From the NCBI GenBank assembly GCA_934130405.1, contig CAKOXX010000005.1:1-64000 (forward strand): a DNA stretch of 64,000 bases, written 5' to 3'. The stretch comes from an uncultured Bacilli bacterium (GTDB taxonomy: Bacteria > Bacillota_I > Bacilli_A > RF39 > UBA660). A model generated the notes under the pieces. It ran no database searches. It saw only the letters and a list, made by a program, of their open reading frames with translations, and was not told the DNA's origin. The translations under genes and the position numbers were made by a program. Below, in pieces: positions 18,919 to 27,699 of this stretch. The first letter of the stretch is position 1, and every line of letters begins with the position of its first letter.

Positions 18919-20835
18919 TTGCTTATTATTATGATAAATAATATGAATAATAATATAAACACTTTAGAACCTTTAGACAAACTTTCTCCAGATGAGACAA
19001 CTTATGAACTATATTTAAGTAGAGATAATATGCTTGACTTACTTAAAGGAGATTGTAATGTCTTTTCTAGATTAGATATTGATATAAGAGATGATGAAGA
19101 ATTTGTCATTGAAGCAATAAGAGGCAATCATCTTAATTATAACTATATTAGTGATAGATTACGTAATGATTTGGATTTTACTATCAAATTAGTCAAGAAA
19201 TTAGACTTTGGAGCAGTAATTAAATTATTTGATGAAAAATATAGAGATAACGAAGAAATTATGTTGATTGGACTAAGCAAATGTATAGCAGCATATCGAT
19301 TTTTATCACCAAGACTAAAAAATGATCCAGAGTTTAATGCGAGACTTGCTGTTATTCCTAAAACGGTACTTGGTTATGATTACTTGCCAGCAAAAATGAT
19401 TAAAAATAAAGAATTTCAAGAAAAATTAGAAGAGTTAAAAAGTCAAGAAAAAGGCCAAATAATAAAACAAAATATTGCTCAAAACAAACAAGAATATTTA
19501 CTAGAAGAACAAGAAAGAAAAATTAAAAAACGAGAAAATAAAACTTATAAAGTATTACTAAGTAGAAATAACATATTAAATCTGTTAAATACTACTTATG
19601 GTTTTTCTCGTAGTGATATGGTAATAAGAGACAATGCTGAATTTGCTATGATAGCTATAGAAAGACGATATACTAATTATGATTATATAAGCGATAGGTT
19701 ACGCAATGATTTGGACTTTACACTAAAAGTAGTTCAAAGGATTGATTCTGGTATGGTAGCTAAATTTTTTGTTGATAAATATAAGGATAATGAAGAAATT
19801 ATGTTTACTGTTTTAAGAAAAAGTCCACAAGCATATCGTTTTCTATCACCAAGATTAAAACAAAATCCCGAATATAATGCTAATCTTATAATTAATATAG
19901 GAATGAAATGTAGTAGATACTTATCAAATCAAGTAAAAACCAATCCAGTATTTATAGAAAAACTAAAAGATAATGGTTTTAGTGTAATTTATTATGAAAA
20001 CTTAAAAAGAGCACAAGATATTAGCGAAAATCAAGAGGAAAGAAAATATTTAAAAATATGTAAAAAATTTATAGAAACTAAATCGTCGACATCAACATTA
20101 ACAGTTCAAAAATTTATAGAACAAGAAAAAATAAATATAAAAGATTTTAATTCTGCAATAGATTATATATCAAAAACTGATAAAGATGTATATACTTATA
20201 TAAAAGGTATATTAAATTTAAATAGTCAAAAATATATACATACAAGAGAAAATGCAATTGCTCAGTTTATTAACGATTTAAATAATGATATACAACTAAC
20301 TAATGGAGAAATTAGAAAGTGTAATATTATCGATTTTTATAGATATTTTGGCAGATATGATTTAAAACCTGATATGAGAGAATTTAAAAAATTTATAAAT
20401 CGTCCGTTAGAACCAACCTTAGTTAGAAAATTAAATAAATTTTTTAGTGAAAACAAGGAAGGAAATCGTATAAACTATAAGCAAGAGTACGAAGGTGTAC
20501 AATCTTTCTTAGTTAATGGAACACCAGTAGAAGCAACATTGGCACAAAAGAAAAGTGTAGCTAGTTTAATGTTTAAAAATAATCTACCAAATGTTAGAAA
20601 AGTTTATACAATCTTATTAAGAAGTTGTGTAAAAGGAAGCCTTGAATCAGAATACGAATATTTACTATCAAAATCAAATAAAGATACAGATGAGATTTTA
20701 GATGATAGTAAAAATGCAACTGAAGATGAACTTATAAGACGAATAACTGATAGGATGAAAGAAACTGATACAAAAGAATGTATGAGAGAAAAAATATTTG
20801 TTAAAAGTAATACACTATGGGATGTAAATTATTAA
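18919..20835 (+). CDS. DUF4116-like repeat protein inside the sigma array
   Basis: The protein is 638 aa. Two related blocks (about residues 65-140 and 235-320) each carry ISDRLRNDLDF, then a DNEEIM segment and YRFLSPRLK; this resembles the DUF4116 repeat. The C-terminal half (about 370-638) is helical, charged and unrecognised, with no membrane segment. The start may be TTG at 18919, 3 bases after AAGGAG, or ATG at 18931, 15 bases after it. It lies 18 bases after sigma paralog 1, so the two probably share a transcript. Role unknown; a partner or regulator of the sigma-like proteins is inference from position. Confidence 0.7.
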   Translation: MLIIMINNMNNNINTLEPLDKLSPDETTYELYLSRDNMLDLLKGDCNVFSRLDIDIRDDEEFVIEAIRGNHLNYNYISDRLRNDLDFTIKLVKKLDFGAVIKLFDEKYRDNEEIMLIGLSKCIAAYRFLSPRLKNDPEFNARLAVIPKTVLGYDYLPAKMIKNKEFQEKLEELKSQEKGQIIKQNIAQNKQEYLLEEQERKIKKRENKTYKVLLSRNNILNLLNTTYGFSRSDMVIRDNAEFAMIAIERRYTNYDYISDRLRNDLDFTLKVVQRIDSGMVAKFFVDKYKDNEEIMFTVLRKSPQAYRFLSPRLKQNPEYNANLIINIGMKCSRYLSNQVKTNPVFIEKLKDNGFSVIYYENLKRAQDISENQEERKYLKICKKFIETKSSTSTLTVQKFIEQEKINIKDFNSAIDYISKTDKDVYTYIKGILNLNSQKYIHTRENAIAQFINDLNNDIQLTNGEIRKCNIIDFYRYFGRYDLKPDMREFKKFINRPLEPTLVRKLNKFFSENKEGNRINYKQEYEGVQSFLVNGTPVEATLAQKKSVASLMFKNNLPNVRKVYTILLRSCVKGSLESEYEYLLSKSNKDTDEILDDSKNATEDELIRRITDRMKETDTKECMREKIFVKSNTLWDVNY

Positions 20836-20875
20836 TCTACGTTCTTTTTTTGATTAGTTTTAGAACAATTAAAAT

Positions 20876-20904
20876 TTGCAAAATAGAGCGTTTTTTAGTA
20901 TAAT
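20876..20904 (+). promoter_or_regulatory. Promoter of the second sigma-like paralog
   Basis: TTGCAA (20876-20881), 17-base spacer, TATAAT (20899-20904). The downstream 15 bases match those of the first paralog's promoter, a hint of shared control. Confidence 0.75.
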
Positions 20905-20929
20905 ATCTAAGAAATTTTGGAGGAATAAT

Positions 20930-22948
20930 ATGCAGTTAGAAAATACAACAATAAGAAAAATGTCAATCGAAAAATTGGGAGAATTACTTGCTAAAGATAT
21001 GAAAAAAATAAGTGAAACTTATTCCTTTGCATTTGCTACTAAAGAAGATGCAATAAATTTAATGAGTTCATTTCTTAAAGTAGAATATGTAAATATAATT
21101 AATAATGATAAAAATGAATGTATAGATTTCTATAGTACTTTTGAAGATGTAATGAATAACTATGTTAGAACGATTTTTGAAGTAGACTATGAACTAGCAT
21201 ATACAAAATTATTTAATAAGTATATGGAACAAAATGTAGGAGAAATTACTAGTTACAAACAAACACATTACGAAATTAAAAAAATAATTAGTTTTTTTAA
21301 AACTATTGGTTATCAGCCTTCAGAAATTGTATGTTCAAACATTCTAGAAAGTAATTCTAAATTTTCTACTATGATTGGAAAAATAGTAGATAGGTATAAG
21401 GAAAAATTAAGTAGTATGAATGCTGAAGAAATTTTTCCTGATTCTACAATGTTATCATTTGTCACTACTTATGCTTTTATTAATGAAATAGAATTAAAAA
21501 CTAAAGCTGAAGAACAAGAAAATATTAATCCTGAAATTTTACCGGATTTAGATATTTATAGTGATGATAATGTAAAATTATATATAAAATCCTTACAAAA
21601 AACATTATTACCAAATGACCAAAGAAAATTATTTCTTCAATTAAAAGAAGGAGACTTAGATGCTAGAAAGAAACTAATTGAAACTAATTTAAGATTAGTA
21701 GTACCGATAGCATCCTACCACCAAAATAGGGGGGTAGAATTTTTAGATTTGATTCAAGAAGGTAACATTGGCTTAATGAAAGCAGTTGATAAATTTGATT
21801 GTGAAAGAGGCTGTACCTTTTCAACCTATGCTTATTGGTGGATTAAAAATTATGTTTTAAAAGGAGTTATGAAATATAAAAAAACAATTGCCATACCATC
21901 TTCTATTCAAGGAATAGTAAACAAATACAATTCAAATTTTAATGAACTAACTAGAAAGCTTAAAAGCTATCCTACGCAAAAAGAAGTAATGGAAGAGTTA
22001 AATATTACTAATCAACAATTAGATCAAGCTATGATGGTAAATGCTAAAATGTTAAGTTTAGATGAACCATTAGGGGTTGATAATGATTTGCCTCTTGGGG
22101 AACTTATAGCAACAGATGATTTAAGTATTGAGGAAGAATATGAAAAAAAATCCTTAGAAACTGAGGTGAGAAATTTACTTAATAGTGATTTGCTAGATGA
22201 ACGTACTATAGAAATTTTGAAATTAAGAAACGGTTTTTGTAATAATCGTGTATATTCTTGTAGGGAAGTAGGAGAAATTTTAGGAATTAGTAGACAAAGA
22301 GTAGACCAAATAGAAGCGAGAGCTTATAAAAAATTAAGAAATTCTGATTACAGTGATGCCGTACTGGCCTACTTAGTAAATGGAACTAAAATTAAAGAAA
22401 GAATTACTAAAGAAAGGGTAGAAGAATTAGCAGCGAGAAAAGCTAATAGACTTAAAGTAAATCAGGAAGAAAAACCTGATGTTCGAAAAATCTATGCATA
22501 CTTTTCTGGTTACCAAAAAGAAGAAATTGCTGAGGTTATCTCATCTTTATCAAAAGAAGATTTAGAAATAGTAAAAGGGTTATTTGGTAGTAATTTGAAA
22601 AGATTATCTTATCAAAAAAAATCGACTGCTACTAGTTTAGAAAAATATAGTGAACAAATTATTCCAGTTATTGAAGATAAATTAAATAATGACTATATAA
22701 AAGTTTCAAATTACTACATAAAATGTAATGATTTATCATTTGATTATGATAAGACAGAATATCATAGTTTAGATGATAACCAGTTTGACGAACTAGATAA
22801 AGGTAAAATCAACTACGCTAACATAAGAAAAAGTTTATTTGCTTCCTTTCAAACTGATACTTCTGTTTCTTTTAATAAAAGAAAAGTAAGAAAACAAACA
22901 TTACAAAATAAAAAAGGTGAACAACCTAAAATACTAATATATAAATAA
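20930..22948 (+). CDS. Large sigma-70-like protein, paralog 2
   Basis: The 672-aa protein has the same layout as paralog 1: N-terminal shared domain (IEKLGELLAKDMKKISETY), region 1.2-like LYIKSLQKTLL, region 2 (TNLRLVVPIASY, FLDLIQEGNIGLMKAVDKFD, STYAYWWIKNYVLK), region 4 (GISRQRVDQIEARAY) and the C-terminal domain (IYAYFSGYQKEEIAEVI). It departs most from RpoD in region 2: the -12 contacts Gln/Thr become Asn/Leu, and the TIRVPVHM block becomes TIAIPSSI. Core-binding segments are kept. The start at ATG 20930 follows GGAGG; an upstream in-frame start at 20876 lies in the promoter. Confidence 0.85.
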   Translation: MQLENTTIRKMSIEKLGELLAKDMKKISETYSFAFATKEDAINLMSSFLKVEYVNIINNDKNECIDFYSTFEDVMNNYVRTIFEVDYELAYTKLFNKYMEQNVGEITSYKQTHYEIKKIISFFKTIGYQPSEIVCSNILESNSKFSTMIGKIVDRYKEKLSSMNAEEIFPDSTMLSFVTTYAFINEIELKTKAEEQENINPEILPDLDIYSDDNVKLYIKSLQKTLLPNDQRKLFLQLKEGDLDARKKLIETNLRLVVPIASYHQNRGVEFLDLIQEGNIGLMKAVDKFDCERGCTFSTYAYWWIKNYVLKGVMKYKKTIAIPSSIQGIVNKYNSNFNELTRKLKSYPTQKEVMEELNITNQQLDQAMMVNAKMLSLDEPLGVDNDLPLGELIATDDLSIEEEYEKKSLETEVRNLLNSDLLDERTIEILKLRNGFCNNRVYSCREVGEILGISRQRVDQIEARAYKKLRNSDYSDAVLAYLVNGTKIKERITKERVEELAARKANRLKVNQEEKPDVRKIYAYFSGYQKEEIAEVISSLSKEDLEIVKGLFGSNLKRLSYQKKSTATSLEKYSEQIIPVIEDKLNNDYIKVSNYYIKCNDLSFDYDKTEYHSLDDNQFDELDKGKINYANIRKSLFASFQTDTSVSFNKRKVRKQTLQNKKGEQPKILIYK

Positions 22949-22972
22949 TGATACTTAACAGGGGGGAGTATT

Positions 22973-24991
22973 ATGCAATTAGAAAGTACAATAATTAAAA
23001 AGTCTTCAGTAGATGAGTTAACAGAATTGCTAGCCAAAGATATTAAAAAAATCAGTGATGAATATTCTTTTGCTTTTGACTCAACTGACAAAGCAATTAC
23101 ATTAATGAATCTTTTTATTAAGAAAAAATATGTAAAAATCATTAATAGTTCTAAAGAAGAGAAATTTGATTTTCATAAAATTTTAGAAAATGTAATGAAT
23201 AACTATGTTAATAGCATTTTTTCAAGAGAAGACGATGAAGAATATATAAAATTATTTAATAAATATATAGAAGCAAAGATAGGAAAAATTACTAATTATA
23301 AAGAAGTTCATTATGAATTGGAAAAAGTCGTTTCCCTCTTTGAAACTATTGATTATCACCCATCAGAAATTATGTCAACCACACTTTTGAAAAAAAATTC
23401 GAAGTTTTCTGCTATGATTGGAGAAGTAGTAAAAAAATTCAGTAGGAGAATAGCTAAATCTAATATTGAAGATGTTTTTCCGGATTCCATAATGTTATCT
23501 TTTGTGTCAGCATATGCCTATCTAAATAAAATAGCCTTAAAAACAGAAGAAAACATTGTAGAAGAATCACCAGTTAAGCAAAAAAATGAAAGTTATGTAG
23601 ATAATGATGTAACTTTATATATGCAAAGTATACCAAAACAATTAAAATCTGATGAAGAAAGAGAATTATTTATACAAATGAAACTTGGTGATTTAGAAGC
23701 ACGAGATAAGTTGGTAAAAGGGAATTTAAGATTAGTAGTTTCAATTGCTAAACGATATTTAGATAAAGGTGTGCCATTTTTGGATTTAATCCAAGAAGGA
23801 AATCTTGGTTTAATAAAATCTGTTGAAAGATTTGATTATGAAAGAGGCTGTACCTTTTCAACATACGCAACCTGGTGGATTAAACAGTATATTTCAAATA
23901 GTATTATGAATGATGGAAGAACAGTTAGAATACCAGTTCATATTCATGAAAAATTAGCAAAATACAATAAAGTATATAGCAAGCTATCAAAAAAACTTAA
24001 TAGAAATCCAACTCCAGAAGAAGTAGCACAAGAGATGAATCTTACAGATAATCAAATATATAATATTATGGCAGCAACTACTGGAATATTAAGTTTAGAT
24101 GAACCAGTAAAAGAGGATAGTGATGATACTCTTGCAAAATTTTTAGCATCTGATGAATTAAGTATAGAAGAACAATATGAAAAAAGTTCTTTAGCAAAAG
24201 ATGTAAATGATTTACTTGATAATGTTTTACTAAAAAAACGTGATATTGAAATTATTAAATTGCGTAATGGATTTTATAATAATAGAAAATATAGCTTGAA
24301 AGAAATTGCAAAAATTTTTGATATTTCTAGTGAACGTGTTCGACAGATAGAAGCAAAAGCTTATGAAATTTTAAGAAATCCTAAATATTCTTCTAATATA
24401 GTCGAATACTTAGAAAACTCTGATTCTATTAAGAATAGAATTGCTAAAGAACTAGAAGCTCAAAGAATAAAAAAAGAAACTGATAAAAATAGAATCAATA
24501 GTGAAAAAATAACAGGCGTAAAAAAAATATATTCACGTCTTAATGGCTATACAAGGAAAGAAATAGCAGAAGTTATAGCATCTTTACCAGAAGTGGATAT
24601 AGAAGCAGTTTATGATGTCTTTGGTCATCGCTTGGAAAAACTTTGTTATAGAAATTCGTCCTTAGAAACTAATAGAGAAAAGATTAGTAATCAAATTTTA
24701 GATTCTATTGAAGAAAAATTAGCAACTGATTATATTAGAGTAATAAATTATTGTAAAAATTGTAGTGGTGTTCATTTTGATTATGATGCGGTAGAAGTAC
24801 CTAATAGTTTTAGTGAAACTAGTTATGATATAGAAGAATTAAGATGTAGCCAAAATCTTATAAGCAAATCTTTACGTGCTTCTATACAAGAAAATATTGG
24901 TACAAATACTTTAACTACTAATAAAGTACTAACTAAGCATAAATCATTAAATAATAAAAACACTCACCAAAAAGTATTAATATATAAATAA
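22973..24991 (+). CDS. Large sigma-70-like protein, paralog 3
   Basis: The 672-aa protein follows paralog 2 by 24 bases with a strong ribosome site (AGGGGGGAG), so the two are co-transcribed. Domains match the other paralogs. It is the closest of the three to RpoD in DNA-reading residues: STYATWWIKQYISN keeps the Gln at the -12 contact, TVRIPVHI is near normal, and ISSERVRQIEAKAY keeps Glu and Arg of the -35 helix but has Ser for the first Arg. The shared C-terminal domain has IYSRLNGYTRKEIAEVI. Both paralogs 2 and 3 end with LIYK. Confidence 0.85.
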   Translation: MQLESTIIKKSSVDELTELLAKDIKKISDEYSFAFDSTDKAITLMNLFIKKKYVKIINSSKEEKFDFHKILENVMNNYVNSIFSREDDEEYIKLFNKYIEAKIGKITNYKEVHYELEKVVSLFETIDYHPSEIMSTTLLKKNSKFSAMIGEVVKKFSRRIAKSNIEDVFPDSIMLSFVSAYAYLNKIALKTEENIVEESPVKQKNESYVDNDVTLYMQSIPKQLKSDEERELFIQMKLGDLEARDKLVKGNLRLVVSIAKRYLDKGVPFLDLIQEGNLGLIKSVERFDYERGCTFSTYATWWIKQYISNSIMNDGRTVRIPVHIHEKLAKYNKVYSKLSKKLNRNPTPEEVAQEMNLTDNQIYNIMAATTGILSLDEPVKEDSDDTLAKFLASDELSIEEQYEKSSLAKDVNDLLDNVLLKKRDIEIIKLRNGFYNNRKYSLKEIAKIFDISSERVRQIEAKAYEILRNPKYSSNIVEYLENSDSIKNRIAKELEAQRIKKETDKNRINSEKITGVKKIYSRLNGYTRKEIAEVIASLPEVDIEAVYDVFGHRLEKLCYRNSSLETNREKISNQILDSIEEKLATDYIRVINYCKNCSGVHFDYDAVEVPNSFSETSYDIEELRCSQNLISKSLRASIQENIGTNTLTTNKVLTKHKSLNNKNTHQKVLIYK

Positions 24992-25020
24992 GGAGATTTA
25001 ACAAAATTCTTCTTTTTTTC

Positions 25021-25048
25021 TTGACTTAAATTTTAATTATGATATTAT
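25021..25048 (+). promoter_or_regulatory. Promoter of the PerR/Fur-type gene
   Basis: TTGACT (25021-25026), 16-base spacer, TATTAT (25043-25048). The operator at 25054-25070 covers the expected transcription start. Confidence 0.7.
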
Positions 25049-25053
25049 ATTAA

Positions 25054-25070
25054 TTGATAATAATTATCAA
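25054..25070 (+). promoter_or_regulatory. Fur-family operator
   Basis: TTGATAATAATTATCAA is a perfect 17-base inverted repeat that contains the 7-1-7 Fur consensus TGATAATnATTATCA without mismatch. Position at the start site of a Fur-family gene indicates autorepression. The PerR consensus (TTATAATnATTATAA) is close, so the cognate protein may be PerR. Confidence 0.85.
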
Positions 25071-25084
25071 TAAGGGCTGATTTT

Positions 25085-25465
25085 ATGGAGAGATTAACTA
25101 AGCAAAAACAACTCATTTATGAAGTATTGAAGGAATGTCATTTACATCCAACATTACTAGAACTTACTGAGCTAGTCAAAGAAAAAGACTCTAATATTGG
25201 TCAAGCTACTGTTTATCGAACTATCAACAAATTAGTAGAAAAGGGTGAAGTAGCTAAACTAGTATCAGTTGATCATAATTATCGTTACGATATTAGTAAA
25301 GACCACTATCACTTTCAGTGCACTAACTGTGGAGTAATAGAAGATATATTTTATAGTAGTGAAGAGCTAAAAAAAATAAAAGAGTTATTTAAAAATCAAA
25401 ATATTAACAGTATTGATTTAATTGGTTATGGTCTTTGTAAAAAATGTTCTAAGGATAATTGTTAA
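25085..25465 (+). CDS. Fur-family regulator, probably PerR-type
   Basis: The 126-aa protein has the winged-helix start (TKQKQLIYEVLKECHLHPT), the recognition helix region QATVYRTINKLVEKGEV, the His-rich regulatory site DHYHFQCTNCG and a second CxxC (CKKC) for the structural zinc. It is followed by rubrerythrin, a peroxide-detoxifying enzyme, which favours PerR over Fur or Zur. An exact Fur-type operator lies just upstream. Confidence 0.85.
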   Translation: MERLTKQKQLIYEVLKECHLHPTLLELTELVKEKDSNIGQATVYRTINKLVEKGEVAKLVSVDHNYRYDISKDHYHFQCTNCGVIEDIFYSSEELKKIKELFKNQNINSIDLIGYGLCKKCSKDNC

Positions 25466-25483
25466 GAGAAAGAAGGTATAAAA

Positions 25484-26026
25484 ATGGAACTAAAAGGAAG
25501 TAAAACAGAACAAAACTTAATGACAGCATTCGCAGGAGAAAGTCAAGCTAGAAATAAGTATACTTACTATGCTTCAAAAGCTAGAAAAGATGGTTATGAA
25601 CAAATAGCAGCTATTTTTGAAGAAACAGCTAATAATGAAAAAGAACACGCTAAACTTTGGTTTAAACAATTACATGGTGGAGAAATTCCTGATACTATGC
25701 AAAACTTAGAAGATGCAGCAGCTGGTGAAAACTATGAATGGACAGAAATGTACAAAGAATTTGCTGAAGTTGCTCGTCAAGAAGGTTTTGACAGAATAGC
25801 ATATTTATTTGAAAGTGTTGGAAAAATCGAAGCAGAACACGAAAAAAGATATTTAACTCTATTAAGAAATGTTAAAGATGATAAAGTATTCCATAAAGAT
25901 GGTGATAAGATTTGGATTTGTCGTAATTGTGGACATGTTTATGTTGGAAAAGATGCTTTAGATGTATGTCCAGTATGTAATCATAAACAAAGTTTTATGG
26001 AAGTAAAAGCTGAAAATTACGAATAG
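25484..26026 (+). CDS. Rubrerythrin
   Basis: Rubrerythrin reduces hydrogen peroxide in anaerobes. The 180-aa protein has the diiron four-helix domain with the ESQARNKY, EETANNEKEHAKLW and KIEAEHEKRY ligands, and a C-terminal rubredoxin-like site (CRNCGHVYVG and CPVCNHKQ). It lies 18 bases after the PerR-type gene and likely shares its peroxide-responsive control. It suggests a strictly or mainly anaerobic host. Confidence 0.95.
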   Translation: MELKGSKTEQNLMTAFAGESQARNKYTYYASKARKDGYEQIAAIFEETANNEKEHAKLWFKQLHGGEIPDTMQNLEDAAAGENYEWTEMYKEFAEVARQEGFDRIAYLFESVGKIEAEHEKRYLTLLRNVKDDKVFHKDGDKIWICRNCGHVYVGKDALDVCPVCNHKQSFMEVKAENYE

Positions 26027-26127
26027 GCATAAAAAATTAAATTTTTTAAAAAAATGTAATTTTGCAAATTCAGGCCTAAATTTTCCTGAAAATAGCAAAT
26101 TCCATAACTGAAAATGCCAAATTCGGC

Positions 26128-26175
26128 AAAAAAGAAGGGTGAATTTTAAAAATTCGGTGTTTGCTCTTCTTTTTT
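26128..26175 (+). terminator. Intrinsic terminator after rubrerythrin
   Basis: AAAAAAGAAG (26128-26137) pairs with CTTCTTTTTT (26166-26175) around an inner GAATTT/AAATTC hairpin. Confidence 0.65.
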
Positions 26176-26192
26176 ATATGTGTTAGATTATG

Positions 26193-26213
26193 TCTCACCG
26201 AAGGGAGGTGAGA
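26193..26213 (+). promoter_or_regulatory. Hairpin covering the ribosome site of the next gene
   Basis: TCTCACC (26193-26199) pairs with GGTGAGA (26207-26213). The ribosome site GGGAGGTG (26203-26210) is in the loop and 3' arm, so the hairpin would hold it closed. Confidence 0.5.
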
Positions 26214-26217
26214 GAAT

Positions 26218-27159
26218 ATTGTAAAATTAGATAACGATAGAGTTTTAAAGTTAAAAGAAAAACTCTTAAGAGAACATAAGGTTATACCAGCTACCCAAGA
26301 CTCTGTTTTTAAGATAGTGATGACTTCTTGTCCTAATTATCTTTCTTTTCTAATTAGTGAATTTACAGGTGTATCAAAAGAAGATATTAAACGTAAATTA
26401 GTGATTAAGAATAATGAACTTAATCTAAGTAATGCTAAAGAAAAAAGAAAAATCTCTGATTTTATTGTTGGTATTGATAAGTTATTAGTTAATATCGAAA
26501 TGAATGGCAAATATTATGAATGGTTATTCATGCGAAATGATGCTTATCTAGGAAAGATTGAAGGAGAAAGTTTAAACTCTGGTAATGATTATAGTACCCT
26601 TTATTCGTTTTTACAGATTAATCTAAATAATTTTACTTACTTTAAAGGTAATGATTCAACATTAGAATTTGTTTATACTGATAAAAAAAGTAAACAAATT
26701 GAAACGGAAAAAGTTAAAAAATATCATATCAGTCTTCCAAAACTAGCTAAGAAATACTATAATGGAGCTAGATTAAGTAAGCTTGAAAAAGCGTTACTTA
26801 TACTAAAAATTGATAAGATTAGTGATTTAGAAAAATTAGGGAAAGGAGATAATGACTTGATGGAAGCAGTAGGAAGAATAAAAGAAGCTTCTCTTGATAT
26901 TAATACGATTGGCCTTTATGATGCTGACATGGAGCGCGAAAGAATTGAAAATGGTATTAGAAGTATATCATTTAAAGCCGGCGATAAACATGGATTCAGT
27001 CGAGGTGTTGAATATGGACTTGAGCAAGGACTTGAGCAAGGAAGCACAAAAGAAAGAATTTTTATAATTAGTGCAATGCTTAATAACGGAATGAGTCAGG
27101 AAGAAGTTACTAGGATGACTGGTATACCAATAAAAGAAGTAAAAGCGATAAAACTCTAG
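26218..27159 (+). CDS. PD-(D/E)XK nuclease family (Rpn/transposase-like) protein, unusual start
   Basis: This resembles the PDDEXK_2/Rpn-type 'putative transposase' proteins: QDSVFKIVM near the N-terminus, the nuclease core SDFIVGIDKLLVNIEMN, then a C-terminal GFSRGVEYGLEQGLEQG stretch and a short helix-turn-helix-like tail (MSQEEVTRMTGIPIKEV). The reading frame runs back from the GTG at 26317 to ATT GTA AAA at 26218, 7 bases after GGGAGGTG, and the added residues look native. I infer an ATT start, or an ATG lost by mutation. The alternative start at 26317 cuts into the domain. A broken relative lies just downstream and another at 45241. Confidence 0.65.
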   Translation: MVKLDNDRVLKLKEKLLREHKVIPATQDSVFKIVMTSCPNYLSFLISEFTGVSKEDIKRKLVIKNNELNLSNAKEKRKISDFIVGIDKLLVNIEMNGKYYEWLFMRNDAYLGKIEGESLNSGNDYSTLYSFLQINLNNFTYFKGNDSTLEFVYTDKKSKQIETEKVKKYHISLPKLAKKYYNGARLSKLEKALLILKIDKISDLEKLGKGDNDLMEAVGRIKEASLDINTIGLYDADMERERIENGIRSISFKAGDKHGFSRGVEYGLEQGLEQGSTKERIFIISAMLNNGMSQEEVTRMTGIPIKEVKAIKL

Positions 27160-27254
27160 GTTTTATCCTTTTCTTTTGCTAAGAAGTATAACGGGAAAAG
27201 ATAAAAGTTATTAATTATAAACAAAACACAATAAGATAGTATTATAATGTAACT

Positions 27255-27631
27255 AATTAAGTAGACATGAAAAGGCTCTACTTATATTAAGAGTTGATAA
27301 AGTTAGTGATTTAGAAAAACTAGGAGAAGGAGATGAAGATTTAATGGAAGCAGTTGGAAGAATAGGGGAATCTTCGCTTGATATTAATACTATTGGACTT
27401 TACGATGCTGATTTGGAACGAGAGAAAATAGAAAATGGTATCAGAAACATATCATTTAAAGCTGGTGAGCAGCATGGATTTAATCGTGGAATCGAACGTG
27501 GAATTGAACAAGGAAGTATGCAAAAGCAAACTACAATAATTAGTGCAATGCTTAACAATGGATTCAGTCAAGAGGAAATATCTAAAATTACTAATATCCC
27601 AATAAAAGAAGTAAAAACGGTTAAATTTTAG
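27255..27631 (+). pseudogene. C-terminal remnant of a PD-(D/E)XK family gene
   Basis: The region repeats the last third of the preceding gene. From about 27255 it reads LSRHEKALLILRVDKVSDLEKL, matching LSKLEKALLILKIDKISDLEKL there (compared in parts), then MEAVGRIGESSLDINTIGLYDAD and so on to an intact stop. The N-terminal nuclease part is absent. The open frame from ATG 27344 has no ribosome site of note. It marks a former tandem duplication. Confidence 0.75.
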
Positions 27632-27699
27632 GCCGTGTTTCAGTGGAAAAAAGATTGATTTCTTAAAAGCAATATAGTAAAATTGTGTTGAGGAGAGAT

